From NCBI GenBank assembly GCA_018223365.1, contig JAGTTP010000001.1, positions 248,001-312,000 of the forward strand: a stretch of 64,000 bases of DNA, written 5' to 3'. Both the position numbers and the translations under genes were made by a program. This DNA is from Clostridiaceae bacterium Marseille-Q4145. GTDB lineage: Bacteria > Bacillota > Clostridia > Lachnospirales > Lachnospiraceae. The notes beneath the pieces were generated by a model, which worked only from the letters and a program-made list of their open reading frames with translations, was not told the origin of the DNA and made no database searches. Shown one piece after another: positions 8,433 through 17,020 of this stretch (positions are counted from its first letter, which is position 1; each line of letters begins with the position of its first letter).

Positions 8433-9532
8433 ATCCTTCCAGAAAATGCCACATGCGGAAGTTCATAAAAAGTGCTGTCTTTTGGACATATAGGGCGATA
8501 CAGTGGATCCGCCACAATGATTCTGGCACTTTTCAGTGCCTCTTCCATGGCTTCTTCTCCGAGCACCACCGCGTCCTTTTGTCCAAGCAGGGTATCACAT
8601 TCTTTTAACGGGCACAGGACACGGGCCGCACGTCCATATTGTTTTTCGATCCCTGCTGCCAGTGAGCCCATGGTGACCGGCTCTCCGATCAGCGCAATCT
8701 CCGCCTCCTGCTGCATGCGGTTCTGCAAATATACCGTCATAGGAGCTGTCTGCTGCGTAACTGCATGTTCCAGTGCATAGGAAATGTCTTCTGCCAGCCA
8801 TTGATTCGGTGTTCCGATCACATATGGCATGTGATATTTTTCCCAAAGAACCTTCGCTGCACGCAGTCCCACTGCGGATACCACCAGATTGATATCCGCT
8901 TCTCCTGACGTCTGCAGCGTCTTAAGGTCATCTCCCATGGCCCAAGTAGACTGCACATTCCAACCATATGCCTTCAGATTTTCTTTTAATTCCTCTACCT
9001 TTTCCTGTGGTCCGAAATCCAACGGTGTCACACCCAGGAGATTGACCCTGCGCATAGAAACATCTCGTTTCTTCTGCCAATCCGGTGTTTTGACAAACCG
9101 ACTGGCGATTTTTTCCAGCGCGATTCCAGCTCCATATACATAATCATGCATCCCGTTGGTGGGTACAAAAAACGTCGGGATTCCGGTTTCCTTTTCTATG
9201 ATCCGTGCAATAGCTGGAAAGTCTGTCCCATTCAAAAATGGAATCGGCGAACCTGCCAGTGCAATAAATGCCGGATGCAGTTCACTGGCAGTATACGTAA
9301 TATCATTGATAAATTTCCGGTCATTTCCCATAACCGCATCGATCTCTGTGAGTCCTGAGATAAAGATCAGACTGTCCTGATCATACCAGCGGAGCTCATC
9401 ATGGGTATTATAGGTGGAGTTGCATCCGGAAGGATCGTGCATCACGGTCATTCCACCCAGCTCATACAATGCGGAACAGACGCCGGACACATCTGCCGTA
9501 TAGACCGGAATGATTCGATATGATTGTCTCAT
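8411..9532 (-). CDS. nitrogenase component 1-like protein, short subunit of pair 2
   Basis: 373 residues from the ATG at 9532, whose ATGA overlaps the stop of the upstream gene. It belongs to the NifD/NifK/BchN/BchB superfamily. Cys37 in DPSGCNST occupies a first P-cluster-type ligand site. The second site, where paralogues have TC....LG(T/D)D, reads AGSPIPFLNGTD and lacks Cys. It aligns best with the protein at 15970 (shared YELGG, SGC, DE.RW, P.P..GTD). With its partner at 9529-10854 it would form a heterodimer able to hold a cluster with three Cys. It is the last gene of the operon. Substrate unknown. Confidence 0.85.
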   Translation of the reverse strand: MRQSYRIIPVYTADVSGVCSALYELGGMTVMHDPSGCNSTYNTHDELRWYDQDSLIFISGLTEIDAVMGNDRKFINDITYTASELHPAFIALAGSPIPFLNGTDFPAIARIIEKETGIPTFFVPTNGMHDYVYGAGIALEKIASRFVKTPDWQKKRDVSMRRVNLLGVTPLDFGPQEKVEELKENLKAYGWNVQSTWAMGDDLKTLQTSGEADINLVVSAVGLRAAKVLWEKYHMPYVIGTPNQWLAEDISYALEHAVTQQTAPMTVYLQNRMQQEAEIALIGEPVTMGSLAAGIEKQYGRAARVLCPLKECDTLLGQKDAVVLGEEAMEEALKSARIIVADPLYRPICPKDSTFYELPHVAFSGRIYFHNFQ

Positions 9533-10854
9533 AGGCAGCACTCGCACCCCCATCCCTTTTGTATTACAAGTCTTTCCGTATCCTTTTCATTACGGTAAGC
9601 ATCCATCATCAGCTCTGCCGTTCTCCGGATTCCGTCAAATCCATACAGTCCCTCTCCCTGCACCAGATTCACAAAATGCCGGCTGCGGCTGAAATATGCT
9701 GCCTTTTGTCCGATGGCAAGCACTTTCTCCTCTCCGCCTCTTGGCAGCACCCGCATCTTTACCTGAATCGTTGCAATCAGTTCCAGTTCCGGCGCATGCT
9801 CCTGAAGCCAGAGAAAATCCTCTTTTTCTTCCGGGCTGATGCCGTCCAGATAAATGGCTTTCACACAGAAACCATGTGTCAGAAGCAGTTTTGCCAGCCC
9901 CAGTGGTCTTGGATGATAGAGATAATCCAGGACAATCGGCATCTCCCCCATCAGATTCTTTGTCTCTGCAAGCTTTTCCTCACAGGCCGCACGCTCATGT
10001 GCCAGTTCCTCTTCCGTTAATTCCGGCAATCCGAGCATATCCGTCAGCTGCTTTAACTGGTTCTCGATCTCTTCATAGGAAAAACTGCCCGGCAGATAGA
10101 GGTGCTCACGTCCCAGACGTTTTGCCTGTGCCTCCATTCCATATTTTCCGGCCGGATAGCAGTTAAGAAACAACCGCCCCCTGCTCATTTCCAGCAGTTC
10201 CTGCCAGGTATTGCAGGCAGGCAGTTCCCGTACCCTGTACCCATATCGTTTTAACAAACGCTTGATATCGCTGCTCTCATCCAGGACAAAATCACTGCCC
10301 AATACCGAGACGGTTTTCTCATCCGCTTCACAGACCGGAAGGGGATCGTACATGGCTTTTCGAAGCTTCTGATCCGGAGTCAGACTGTGCTTCTGCATAA
10401 TCGGGTCCATGTAGCAGCGGATAAAACAGATATCCGGGAAACGCTCTTCTAATTTCCTGTAAATATATTTCAGATTACTTCCAAGGAAATGATGAAGGCA
10501 AACCGTAAAAAGCAAAACAGCTTTCGGATGATCTCCCCTCTTGTTCAACACATCGGTTACGCCCTCGATGGTCAACTCCTCCAGATTGCTGTACAAAAGA
10601 TCCTTTTCTTCCACGATTACATAGGAAAAACGGTCTGCCGCATTCATTTCCGCAGCCGTCAGTACAACACCCCGCATACAGTTCTCTGCACAGACATAGA
10701 TTTGTATCGTCTCAGGAACCTGCATTCCCGTATGTACAATATTCCAGTTACCGTGTACCGGAGAATTATATTCCAGCTTTGACGCAAACGGTTTCGGAAA
10801 GGATGCATCCTCCATCTTTATCACAGCGTCTTTTTTTTCTGTCACCCTGATCAA
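9529..10854 (-). CDS. nitrogenase component 1-like protein, long subunit of pair 2
   Basis: 441 residues from a TTG start at 10854, supported by GGAGGAG about 8 bases upstream and a TTGA overlap with the preceding stop. It is a divergent nitrogenase-like subunit: Cys55 and Cys59 (VCAENCMRG) and Cys119 (TVCLHHFLGS, the equivalent of TC....LGTD) are candidate FeS ligands. It is the counterpart of the protein at 17021. The C-terminus ends GWGCECCL, with three Cys in the last five residues, unusual for the superfamily and a possible metal or cluster site. Translation of the next gene is coupled through ATGA. Identity as nitrogenase superfamily rests on motif order and operon partners. Confidence 0.8.
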   Translation of the reverse strand: MIRVTEKKDAVIKMEDASFPKPFASKLEYNSPVHGNWNIVHTGMQVPETIQIYVCAENCMRGVVLTAAEMNAADRFSYVIVEEKDLLYSNLEELTIEGVTDVLNKRGDHPKAVLLFTVCLHHFLGSNLKYIYRKLEERFPDICFIRCYMDPIMQKHSLTPDQKLRKAMYDPLPVCEADEKTVSVLGSDFVLDESSDIKRLLKRYGYRVRELPACNTWQELLEMSRGRLFLNCYPAGKYGMEAQAKRLGREHLYLPGSFSYEEIENQLKQLTDMLGLPELTEEELAHERAACEEKLAETKNLMGEMPIVLDYLYHPRPLGLAKLLLTHGFCVKAIYLDGISPEEKEDFLWLQEHAPELELIATIQVKMRVLPRGGEEKVLAIGQKAAYFSRSRHFVNLVQGEGLYGFDGIRRTAELMMDAYRNEKDTERLVIQKGWGCECCL

Positions 10855-11126
10855 TCGCCTGCTCCTCCTTCTGCCGGAGTAATCACATTGGAATATGCTG
10901 TTTTGGCAGATACTCCTTTCAAACGTCCGATTTTTCCGGAGAGTGCACTGATCTTATCCTGCGGTGCATCGATGGCAATGCTGATGATGCTGATCCCTTT
11001 CGCACGATAGGGAATACCCATCCTGCCGATAATATACTGACGCGCTTCATGAAGCAGCGTGTTTAATTCTTCAATCGCATCATCCTGTTCTACAATAATA
11101 GAAATAAGTGCCACTCTGGTGTCCAT
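10851..11126 (-). CDS. TM1266-family iron-only hydrogenase system regulator
   Basis: A 91-residue protein beginning DTRVALISIIVEQ and containing LLHEARQYIIGRMGIPYR, characteristic of the TM1266 family (TIGR03959), an ACT-like/NikR-C-like fold usually encoded beside [FeFe]-hydrogenase maturation genes. It lacks a DNA-binding domain, so it is probably a ligand- or redox-sensing partner. Here it sits between hypE and the second nitrogenase-like pair, which is an unusual setting. GGAGG lies about 9 bases before the ATG; its TGA overlaps the TTG start of the next gene. Confidence 0.85.
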   Translation of the reverse strand: MDTRVALISIIVEQDDAIEELNTLLHEARQYIIGRMGIPYRAKGISIISIAIDAPQDKISALSGKIGRLKGVSAKTAYSNVITPAEGGAGD

Positions 11127-11143
11127 GCTCCCATTCCTCCTGT

Positions 11144-12151
11144 TTAACAGATTCTTGGCAAAAGCTCCCCACCCGGCTGCGGAAGCAGTGCCTGTGTGCC
11201 GATCTCAGTCTCCATAACCACTTTTCCCGGTTCCTCTGCGACCACCTCGCCAATGATCGCTGCCTCTGCAGAGTAGGGACATTTTCTCAGTGTTTCCACA
11301 ATTCCTTCAGCTTCTTCCTTCGGTGCCATAATGACAAGCCTTCCCTCACATGCCAGATATAAAGGCTCCAGGCCAAGCATCCCGCAGACCCCCTTTACTT
11401 CCGGCTGTACCGGAACAGCTTTTGCATCCAGATGAATTCCCACGTTGCTCTGCCCTGCAATTTCATACAGAACCGTTCCTACGCCGCCTCTGGTGGCATC
11501 ACGGATCACATGCAGATTATGTGTGGTGTCCATGACTGCCTTTACCGTTCCCCACAGAGGTGCACAGTCACTGGTCACATCGGCATCAATTCCAAAATCT
11601 TCCCGTTCTAGCAGAATTGTACAGCCATGCCGTCCGATATCACCGGTCACAATAATGGCATCTCCCGGCTTTGCCAGTGCTCCGCCAACGGTGACTCCTT
11701 CTTCAATCTCACCCATTCCGGTCGTGGTGATGAATACGCCGTCTACCTGACCTTTTCCTGCAACCTTCGTATCTCCCGATACAATATGTACACCTGCTTC
11801 TTTTGCCGTTTTCTCCATAGCGGCAGCGATTTCCTCCAGTTTTTCCATGGGGAATCCTTCTTCAATGACAAAGGCGCAGGTAAGATACAATGGTTTTGCC
11901 CCCATACAGGCAAGGTCGTTGACCGTTCCGCAAATGGACAGTTTGCCGATATTTCCTCCCGGGAAAAATGCCGGGGATACGATGAAGCCATCTGTCGACA
12001 CCGCCATCTTGCCTGCCGGCGGAATCAGAACCGCCGCATCATCTGCCGTCAGATCATGATTTGCAAAATGTGCCTTAAATACCTGATCAATCAACTCGGA
12101 TGTCTGTCTTCCACCGGCACCATGTGCCATCGTTACTGTTTTATTTTCCAT
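11144..12151 (-). CDS. hypE: hydrogenase expression/formation protein HypE
   Basis: 335 residues of the AIR-synthase-like HypE family. HypE dehydrates a carbamoylated C-terminal Cys to thiocyanate using ATP, producing the cyanide ligands of the [NiFe]-hydrogenase iron. The key C-terminus is intact: the protein ends LLPRIC, with Cys as last residue. N-terminal AHGAGGRQTSELI and the central DATRGGVGTVLYEIA are family hallmarks. It lies downstream of hypD and upstream of the TM1266-like gene, although no hydrogenase gene is present in the window. Confidence 0.97.
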   Translation of the reverse strand: MENKTVTMAHGAGGRQTSELIDQVFKAHFANHDLTADDAAVLIPPAGKMAVSTDGFIVSPAFFPGGNIGKLSICGTVNDLACMGAKPLYLTCAFVIEEGFPMEKLEEIAAAMEKTAKEAGVHIVSGDTKVAGKGQVDGVFITTTGMGEIEEGVTVGGALAKPGDAIIVTGDIGRHGCTILLEREDFGIDADVTSDCAPLWGTVKAVMDTTHNLHVIRDATRGGVGTVLYEIAGQSNVGIHLDAKAVPVQPEVKGVCGMLGLEPLYLACEGRLVIMAPKEEAEGIVETLRKCPYSAEAAIIGEVVAEEPGKVVMETEIGTQALLPQPGGELLPRIC

Positions 12152-12185
12152 GATGTTTTCCTTCTCTCTTTAAATGCTGGTAACT

Positions 12186-12222
12186 AACTATTCAGAGCTA
12201 ACATTCGCAACTATGAATACTG
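12186..12222. repeat. partial copy of a palindromic intergenic repeat at hypD 3' end
   Basis: The stretch AACTATTCAGAGC followed by CATTCGCAA matches the left end of the fuller element at 13480-13629 (AACTATTCAAAGC...CATTCGCAA). It overlaps the hypD stop codon at 12211. Confidence 0.5.
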
Positions 12223-13239
12223 ATAGTATGCGGAACAGGCTCCCTCGCCTGATACCATACAGGCTCCCACCGGGTGCTGCGGTGTGCAGACTTTTCCGAA
12301 CACTTTACAATCGGACGGTTTGCATTTTCCCTGCAGTACATCACCACAGCGGCAGGCCGGATTGGGTTTTCCTTCTATTATCGGCACCTGATATTTGATC
12401 CGTGCATCAAACTCCTGCCACTCCTGCCTTAACTTCATGCCGGATGCAGGAATCATACCAAGGCCTCTCCATTCACTGTCACAGGCCTCCATCATCTCAT
12501 CTACAAGAACCTGTGCCTCCCTGCTGCCATCCTGTGTCACCACACGCGGATAACAGTTAACAAAAAACGGTTTTCCTTCCTGAAATTTTACCAGTGCAAC
12601 CGCCAGTGCCGTCATCAGTTCTTTTGCGGTAAATCCCGCCACAACACCGCTGACCCCTTCTTCTGCCAGAGCTTCACACAGATGTGTTCCCGTAATCGCA
12701 TTCACATGTCCCGGATATAAAAAGACATCTGCGCTGCCCTTTAATGCCTCATAAGCCTGGGGCATGGTTTTATTAGCCGTCAATATGGAATAATTAGAAA
12801 GTCCATCTTCTTTTGCTGATTTCACGGAAAGACATCCTGCAGGCGTCGTTGTCTCGAATCCTACAGACAAAAATGTCACCTGCTCCTCCGGATGTTCTCT
12901 TGCATATTTTTCAGCATCTGCCGGAGAATACACGATACGAATCTTCGCTCCCTGTTCCCGTGCTCCCGCAAGGCTCATCTTTGTTCCAGGGACACGCACC
13001 AGATCACCAAAAGTACAGACAGTAACTCCTTTTTCCAAAGCCAGATAAATCGCTTCGTCAATAAAACTGACCGGAGTCACACAAACCGGACATCCCGGTC
13101 CTGAAATCAGTTCCACCTGCTCCGGCAGCAATTTACGGATTCCCAGACGGAAAATCTCATGGGTATGTGTGCCGCACACTTCCATGATCCGCACATGAGG
13201 GCCATCATAAGTCTCTATCATCTCTCTGGCTGTTTTCAT
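12211..13239 (-). CDS. hypD: hydrogenase formation protein HypD
   Basis: 342 residues. HypD is the Fe-S scaffold that, with HypC, assembles Fe(CN)2CO. Hallmarks present are CGTHTHEIFR near the N-terminus, GPGCPVCVTP (redox Cys pair), GFETTTPAG, and the C-terminal cluster-binding Cys series beginning CRCGDVLQGKC and ending GACMVSGEGAC. The ATG overlaps the hypC stop by ATGA. The last residues (YYQYS) lie in a partial repeat element. All catalytic Cys are retained, so it should be functional. Confidence 0.97.
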   Translation of the reverse strand: MKTAREMIETYDGPHVRIMEVCGTHTHEIFRLGIRKLLPEQVELISGPGCPVCVTPVSFIDEAIYLALEKGVTVCTFGDLVRVPGTKMSLAGAREQGAKIRIVYSPADAEKYAREHPEEQVTFLSVGFETTTPAGCLSVKSAKEDGLSNYSILTANKTMPQAYEALKGSADVFLYPGHVNAITGTHLCEALAEEGVSGVVAGFTAKELMTALAVALVKFQEGKPFFVNCYPRVVTQDGSREAQVLVDEMMEACDSEWRGLGMIPASGMKLRQEWQEFDARIKYQVPIIEGKPNPACRCGDVLQGKCKPSDCKVFGKVCTPQHPVGACMVSGEGACSAYYQYS

Positions 13240-13448
13240 GATAAAAATTCCTCCATGAGATGTTCTGTCTCGCTGTCATCCTCCTCTGTGATTTTCGCGA
13301 TTGCCACACCCGCATGAACCATCACATAATCTCCCGGTTCCAGATCTTCCAGAAGCTGAGCGGAAACCTCTCTTTTTGCACCGCCTGCATCAATGACCGC
13401 CGTGCCATTACTGATTTTTACTACTTTTGCTGATAACCCTACACACAT
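13236..13448 (-). CDS. hypC: HypC/HybG/HupF family hydrogenase chaperone
   Basis: 70 residues beginning MCVGL, with the essential Cys2 that binds the iron-ligand intermediate, then the beta-barrel with DYVMVHAGVAIAKI. HypC carries the Fe(CN)2CO moiety from HypD to the acceptor protein. GGAG about 10 bases before the ATG. The intergenic space upstream (toward hypF) is filled by a palindromic repeat. Acceptor unknown here because no hydrogenase large subunit is visible. Confidence 0.95.
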   Translation of the reverse strand: MCVGLSAKVVKISNGTAVIDAGGAKREVSAQLLEDLEPGDYVMVHAGVAIAKITEEDDSETEHLMEEFLS

Positions 13449-13479
13449 TTTTTATACTCTCCTACATTTTACTGATAAT

Positions 13480-13629
13480 AACTATTCAAAGCCCCATTCG
13501 CAAAACCGCTTCTTCAAAGCTTTTCTTTTGCTCATGGATGGCTTCTCGCCATATACATGCACCGAAATATGCTCTTTCATGCAAGCATGAATCACATATT
13601 TACGGGCATGTGCATGGCTCTGAATAGTT
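13480..13629. repeat. palindromic intergenic repeat element (about 150 nt)
   Basis: Terminal inverted repeats AACTATTCAAAGCC (13480-13493) and GGCTCTGAATAGTT (13616-13629) match at 13 of 14 positions. Inside are further foldbacks, including TCATGC-AA-GCATGA (13578-13591) and ATGG...CCAT around 13535-13552. The right arm lies inside the last codons of hypF, so the element supplies the hypF C-terminal tail and stop. It looks like a non-autonomous palindromic repeat or MITE relic. Confidence 0.65.
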
Positions 13630-15934
13630 TCCACATCCCATATGCCGCCTGTCCGATGGCAATTCCTCCGTCATTTGGCGGAACCATCCGATGGCGCAGC
13701 ACTTCAAATCCTTCTTCCATAAGCCGCTCCTCCGTCAGACGAAGCAGCAGCCGATTCTGAAAGACACCGCCACTTAAAGCAACCTTCTGTCTGCCGCTGA
13801 CATTACGTGCCTCCATACAGGCTGCTGTGATCTGCTCTGCCAGTGTCTGATGGAACAGATATGCCAATCTTCCGCTGTCTGCTCCCTGAAGCTTTGCTTC
13901 CATGATCTGCTGAACCAGCATTTGGGTATTCAGAATCAAACGTCCGTCCTCTCTATACAGCAGGTGATCCTGATTTCCTTTTTGTTTCTGCAGATTATAC
14001 TGCTCATATGCTTCTGCTGCAAACTCCAGTGCCATTGATGCCTCACCTTCAAAACTGGACTGACGTCTGAACCCTAAGATAGCACTGACTGCATCAAAAA
14101 GCCGTCCCACACTGGTGGACACCACCGCATTTAATTTCCGGTCCGCCATGGTAAACTGTACCTTGCTCTCCTGCTCACTGCAAAGGCCAAGCTTTTCCAT
14201 TATTTTCCATGCCTGCTCACGGTCTTTGGTATATCCATAAATCATGGATACTGCAATCCGCCAGCCTTCCTTTGCCGAAATGTCACCGCCGATCTGTAAA
14301 AATGGGGTAATGCTTCCAAATCTTGTAAAATTTTCATAATCTGCCAGCAGGATTTCTCCACCCCAGATCGTTCCATCCGTTCCATATCCGGTGCCGTCAA
14401 AAGCCACTCCGATAACCGGTTCCTGACAGTCATTTTCTGTCATACAGGATAAAATATGTGCATAATGATGCTGCACCTTCAGCACCGGGTAACCTAGCTC
14501 TTCCGCCACCACAGTAGAATTGTATTTCGGATGGAGATCACAAACCACAGCCTGAGGTGTTACTTCCAATAACGTCTGAAACCGGTGAATGGTTTCCTGC
14601 AGTGCTTTTACTGTTCTTACATCTTCCAGGTCTCCCACATAGGGAGATGGATAAAACCGGCTGTCTACGCCGATACAGAAGGTATTCTTCAGTTCTCCTC
14701 CAACAGCAAGCACCTGCCCTTTCCAGTCCGCCGACATCATGAAGGGCAGCGGCGCATATCCCCTGGAACGCCGGATCATATAGGGTTCGTTTTTATAAAA
14801 ATCCATAACCGTATCATCTGCCCGGATTCTTATTTTCCGATTGTGAGACAACATAGCATCACACAAATGGGATAGTTCCGCAACCGCCTCTGCATCCTCG
14901 CGGCAGATGGGCGCCCCGGACGTATTTCCACTGGTCATGACTAAAATGTCCGGCATTTCAATTCCGTCATCATACTGGAAAATCAATAACTGCACCGGTG
15001 CATAAGGAAGCATCACACCAACCTTTGGATTCCCAGGTGCAATAGAAGGTGCCAGTCTGCCGCCAGTTTCTTTGTTCAACAGCAGAATTGGTTTCTGATG
15101 TCCGGTGAGAATCGCTTCCTGTTCCGGTGTTACAATGCATTCCCGTTTTACCACCGCTTCATCCTTTGCCATGACTGCAAAAGGCTTGGCCGGACGTCTT
15201 TTCAATGTCCGCAGGCGCTGAACCGCTTCTTCATTCGTCGCATCGCAGCACAGATGAAAACCACCGATTCCTTTGATTGCTACAATCTTACCATCACTGA
15301 TCATCCGCCGCGTACAGGTAATGGCATCCCGTCCCCGTTCGGGTCGGCCGATCAGATAGACTTCCGGTCCACATTCATTACAGCACACAGGCTGGGCGTC
15401 ATAACGCCTCGTCTTCTCATCATCATACTCTTTTGCACAGTCCGGACACATGGGAAATTCCTTCATACTTGTCCGTTCCCGGTCATAGGGCAGGGCATCC
15501 AGAATCGTCAGCCGCGGACCACAGCAGGTACAGTTGATAAACGGATGCAGATACCGCCGGTCTTTCGGATTGTACATTTCTTCCTTACATTCCTCGCAGA
15601 TGGCAATATCTGGCGAAACAAAGATCTCCCCTTTGGTCTTTTCACTTTCAATAATGTCGAAGGTCTCAAAATGGGTCTCTGTCTCTGCAGTAACATCCTC
15701 TGTATTAATTTTTAAAATAGCCGCACGCTTTGGCGGATGTACTTCCAGGGCCTTCAGAAATCCTTCGATCTGCTCTTTTTCACCCTGGGTATATATTTCC
15801 ACATAGGGACCTTTATTACAGACCGTTCCGCGAATTCCACTGGCGGCTGCATGGCGGCTTACCGTCGGTCGAAATCCAACCCCCTGAACGATGCCATAGA
15901 CCCGGATACGCCAGGTCAGTTCCTTCTTTTGCAT
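13592..15934 (-). CDS. hypF: carbamoyltransferase HypF
   Basis: 780 residues with the full HypF architecture: acylphosphatase-like domain (about 1-90, VYGIVQGVGFRP), two zinc fingers (about 110-185, CEECKEEM, CTCCGP, CPDCAKEY, CNECGP), a YrdC-like domain (about 200-380, KGIGGFHLCCDATNE) and a Kae1-like domain (HHYAHILSCM, DLHPKY). HypF uses carbamoyl phosphate and ATP to load HypE for cyanide synthesis. GGGAG is 6-7 bases before the ATG. The extreme C-terminus (RAMHMPVNM) is encoded within the repeat at 13480-13629 and may be non-native. Lies directly downstream of nitrogenase-like pair 1. Confidence 0.97.
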   Translation of the reverse strand: MQKKELTWRIRVYGIVQGVGFRPTVSRHAAASGIRGTVCNKGPYVEIYTQGEKEQIEGFLKALEVHPPKRAAILKINTEDVTAETETHFETFDIIESEKTKGEIFVSPDIAICEECKEEMYNPKDRRYLHPFINCTCCGPRLTILDALPYDRERTSMKEFPMCPDCAKEYDDEKTRRYDAQPVCCNECGPEVYLIGRPERGRDAITCTRRMISDGKIVAIKGIGGFHLCCDATNEEAVQRLRTLKRRPAKPFAVMAKDEAVVKRECIVTPEQEAILTGHQKPILLLNKETGGRLAPSIAPGNPKVGVMLPYAPVQLLIFQYDDGIEMPDILVMTSGNTSGAPICREDAEAVAELSHLCDAMLSHNRKIRIRADDTVMDFYKNEPYMIRRSRGYAPLPFMMSADWKGQVLAVGGELKNTFCIGVDSRFYPSPYVGDLEDVRTVKALQETIHRFQTLLEVTPQAVVCDLHPKYNSTVVAEELGYPVLKVQHHYAHILSCMTENDCQEPVIGVAFDGTGYGTDGTIWGGEILLADYENFTRFGSITPFLQIGGDISAKEGWRIAVSMIYGYTKDREQAWKIMEKLGLCSEQESKVQFTMADRKLNAVVSTSVGRLFDAVSAILGFRRQSSFEGEASMALEFAAEAYEQYNLQKQKGNQDHLLYREDGRLILNTQMLVQQIMEAKLQGADSGRLAYLFHQTLAEQITAACMEARNVSGRQKVALSGGVFQNRLLLRLTEERLMEEGFEVLRHRMVPPNDGGIAIGQAAYGMWKLFRAMHMPVNM

Positions 15935-15969
15935 ACTCTTCTCCCATCGCAGGATCCCTGATGATTCTG

Positions 15970-17016
15970 TTATTCTGCTCCTGCAAGACGACCCGACACG
16001 GCAAAATGTACGGTGTCCACAAAAGTTCCGCCAAATTTTGGTGTCATCCGCTCCATACAGCGATCCGCATAAATCACATCGAAATCTCCGTCTTCTACCA
16101 GCTTTATATAATCCTCTTCATCCCGCAGGTGAAGATCTCCTTCCTTACGAAGTTCCGGCTTTACCATAAACCAGCTTGCTACCGTTACCTGGGCATTCGG
16201 TGCTTTCTTTAAGATTTCTTCACGGATCGCAGAACCAATCACCTGCTGCTGTACGATCAGTACTCTTTTTCCGAAATAATCCATCTCAGAAATCAGTTCC
16301 TCCACCAGAGGATAACCAACCTCGTAGGGAGTTCCATAAGTGCGTTCCAGATATTTCGCCGCCTCCAGAGCCGCCGGAGATACCACGATATGTTTCTCCA
16401 CATTGGAAACCTTCTTCACAGCCTCCAGTCCGTCTCCCATTCCATAACAGACCGCTGTTTTTCCTTCTGTTGCAAAGCGTTCCCGGATACGGTCCGCCGC
16501 ACGCAGGTCACTGATATCCTGCGGTGTCATGCCAAGAATCCCAATTCGTCCAGGAATCACTTCTTCCTTTTCACCTGCAAATACGAAAAACAGTTCCAGC
16601 CATGCTTTTTCTTCGCCTTTATCATACAGTTCCATGCCGTCCGTATCCACGGTCATGATCGGCAGATTCACTTTTTTCTCCGTCATGCGCTTTAATGCAT
16701 GGTAATCCGTTCCGATAACTGCCGGAACCGGTGTCCCGATAATAGCTGCAAACTTCGCATCCAGCTTTGTGGCTGCATCTGCAAGTTTTTCTACCAGGCG
16801 GTCATCCCGTCCAAGAATTGCATCCATATCACGGAGTCCTGCACTGAACAGGGCACTTTTACTCTCAAACCACCGGGGTTCATCAAATCCGCAGATATTT
16901 CCGGTGCAGCCACCGGCATCGCAAATCACGATAATCCCACCAAATTCATAGAACACAGACACTGCTCCGGATTGATCCGGTGCAAAAGGTGTCAGGTATT
17001 TTCTCAGTCCTCTCAT
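15970..17016 (-). CDS. nitrogenase component 1-like protein, short subunit of pair 1
   Basis: 348 residues from the ATG at 17016 (GGAGGTG 7 bases upstream), 4 bases after the preceding stop; the longer in-frame start at 17139 overlaps the upstream gene and is rejected. It is a NifD/K superfamily protein with Cys37 in DAGGCTGN as candidate cluster ligand, plus Cys32 and Cys42 nearby. The second ligand position is GTPVPAVIGTD, so no Cys. It shares YEFGG, GGC, DEPRW and P.P..GTD with the protein at 8411. Expected partner is the 17021 product, together giving a three-Cys site like that of dark protochlorophyllide reductase. Confidence 0.88.
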   Translation of the reverse strand: MRGLRKYLTPFAPDQSGAVSVFYEFGGIIVICDAGGCTGNICGFDEPRWFESKSALFSAGLRDMDAILGRDDRLVEKLADAATKLDAKFAAIIGTPVPAVIGTDYHALKRMTEKKVNLPIMTVDTDGMELYDKGEEKAWLELFFVFAGEKEEVIPGRIGILGMTPQDISDLRAADRIRERFATEGKTAVCYGMGDGLEAVKKVSNVEKHIVVSPAALEAAKYLERTYGTPYEVGYPLVEELISEMDYFGKRVLIVQQQVIGSAIREEILKKAPNAQVTVASWFMVKPELRKEGDLHLRDEEDYIKLVEDGDFDVIYADRCMERMTPKFGGTFVDTVHFAVSGRLAGAE

Positions 17017-17020
17017 TGTA

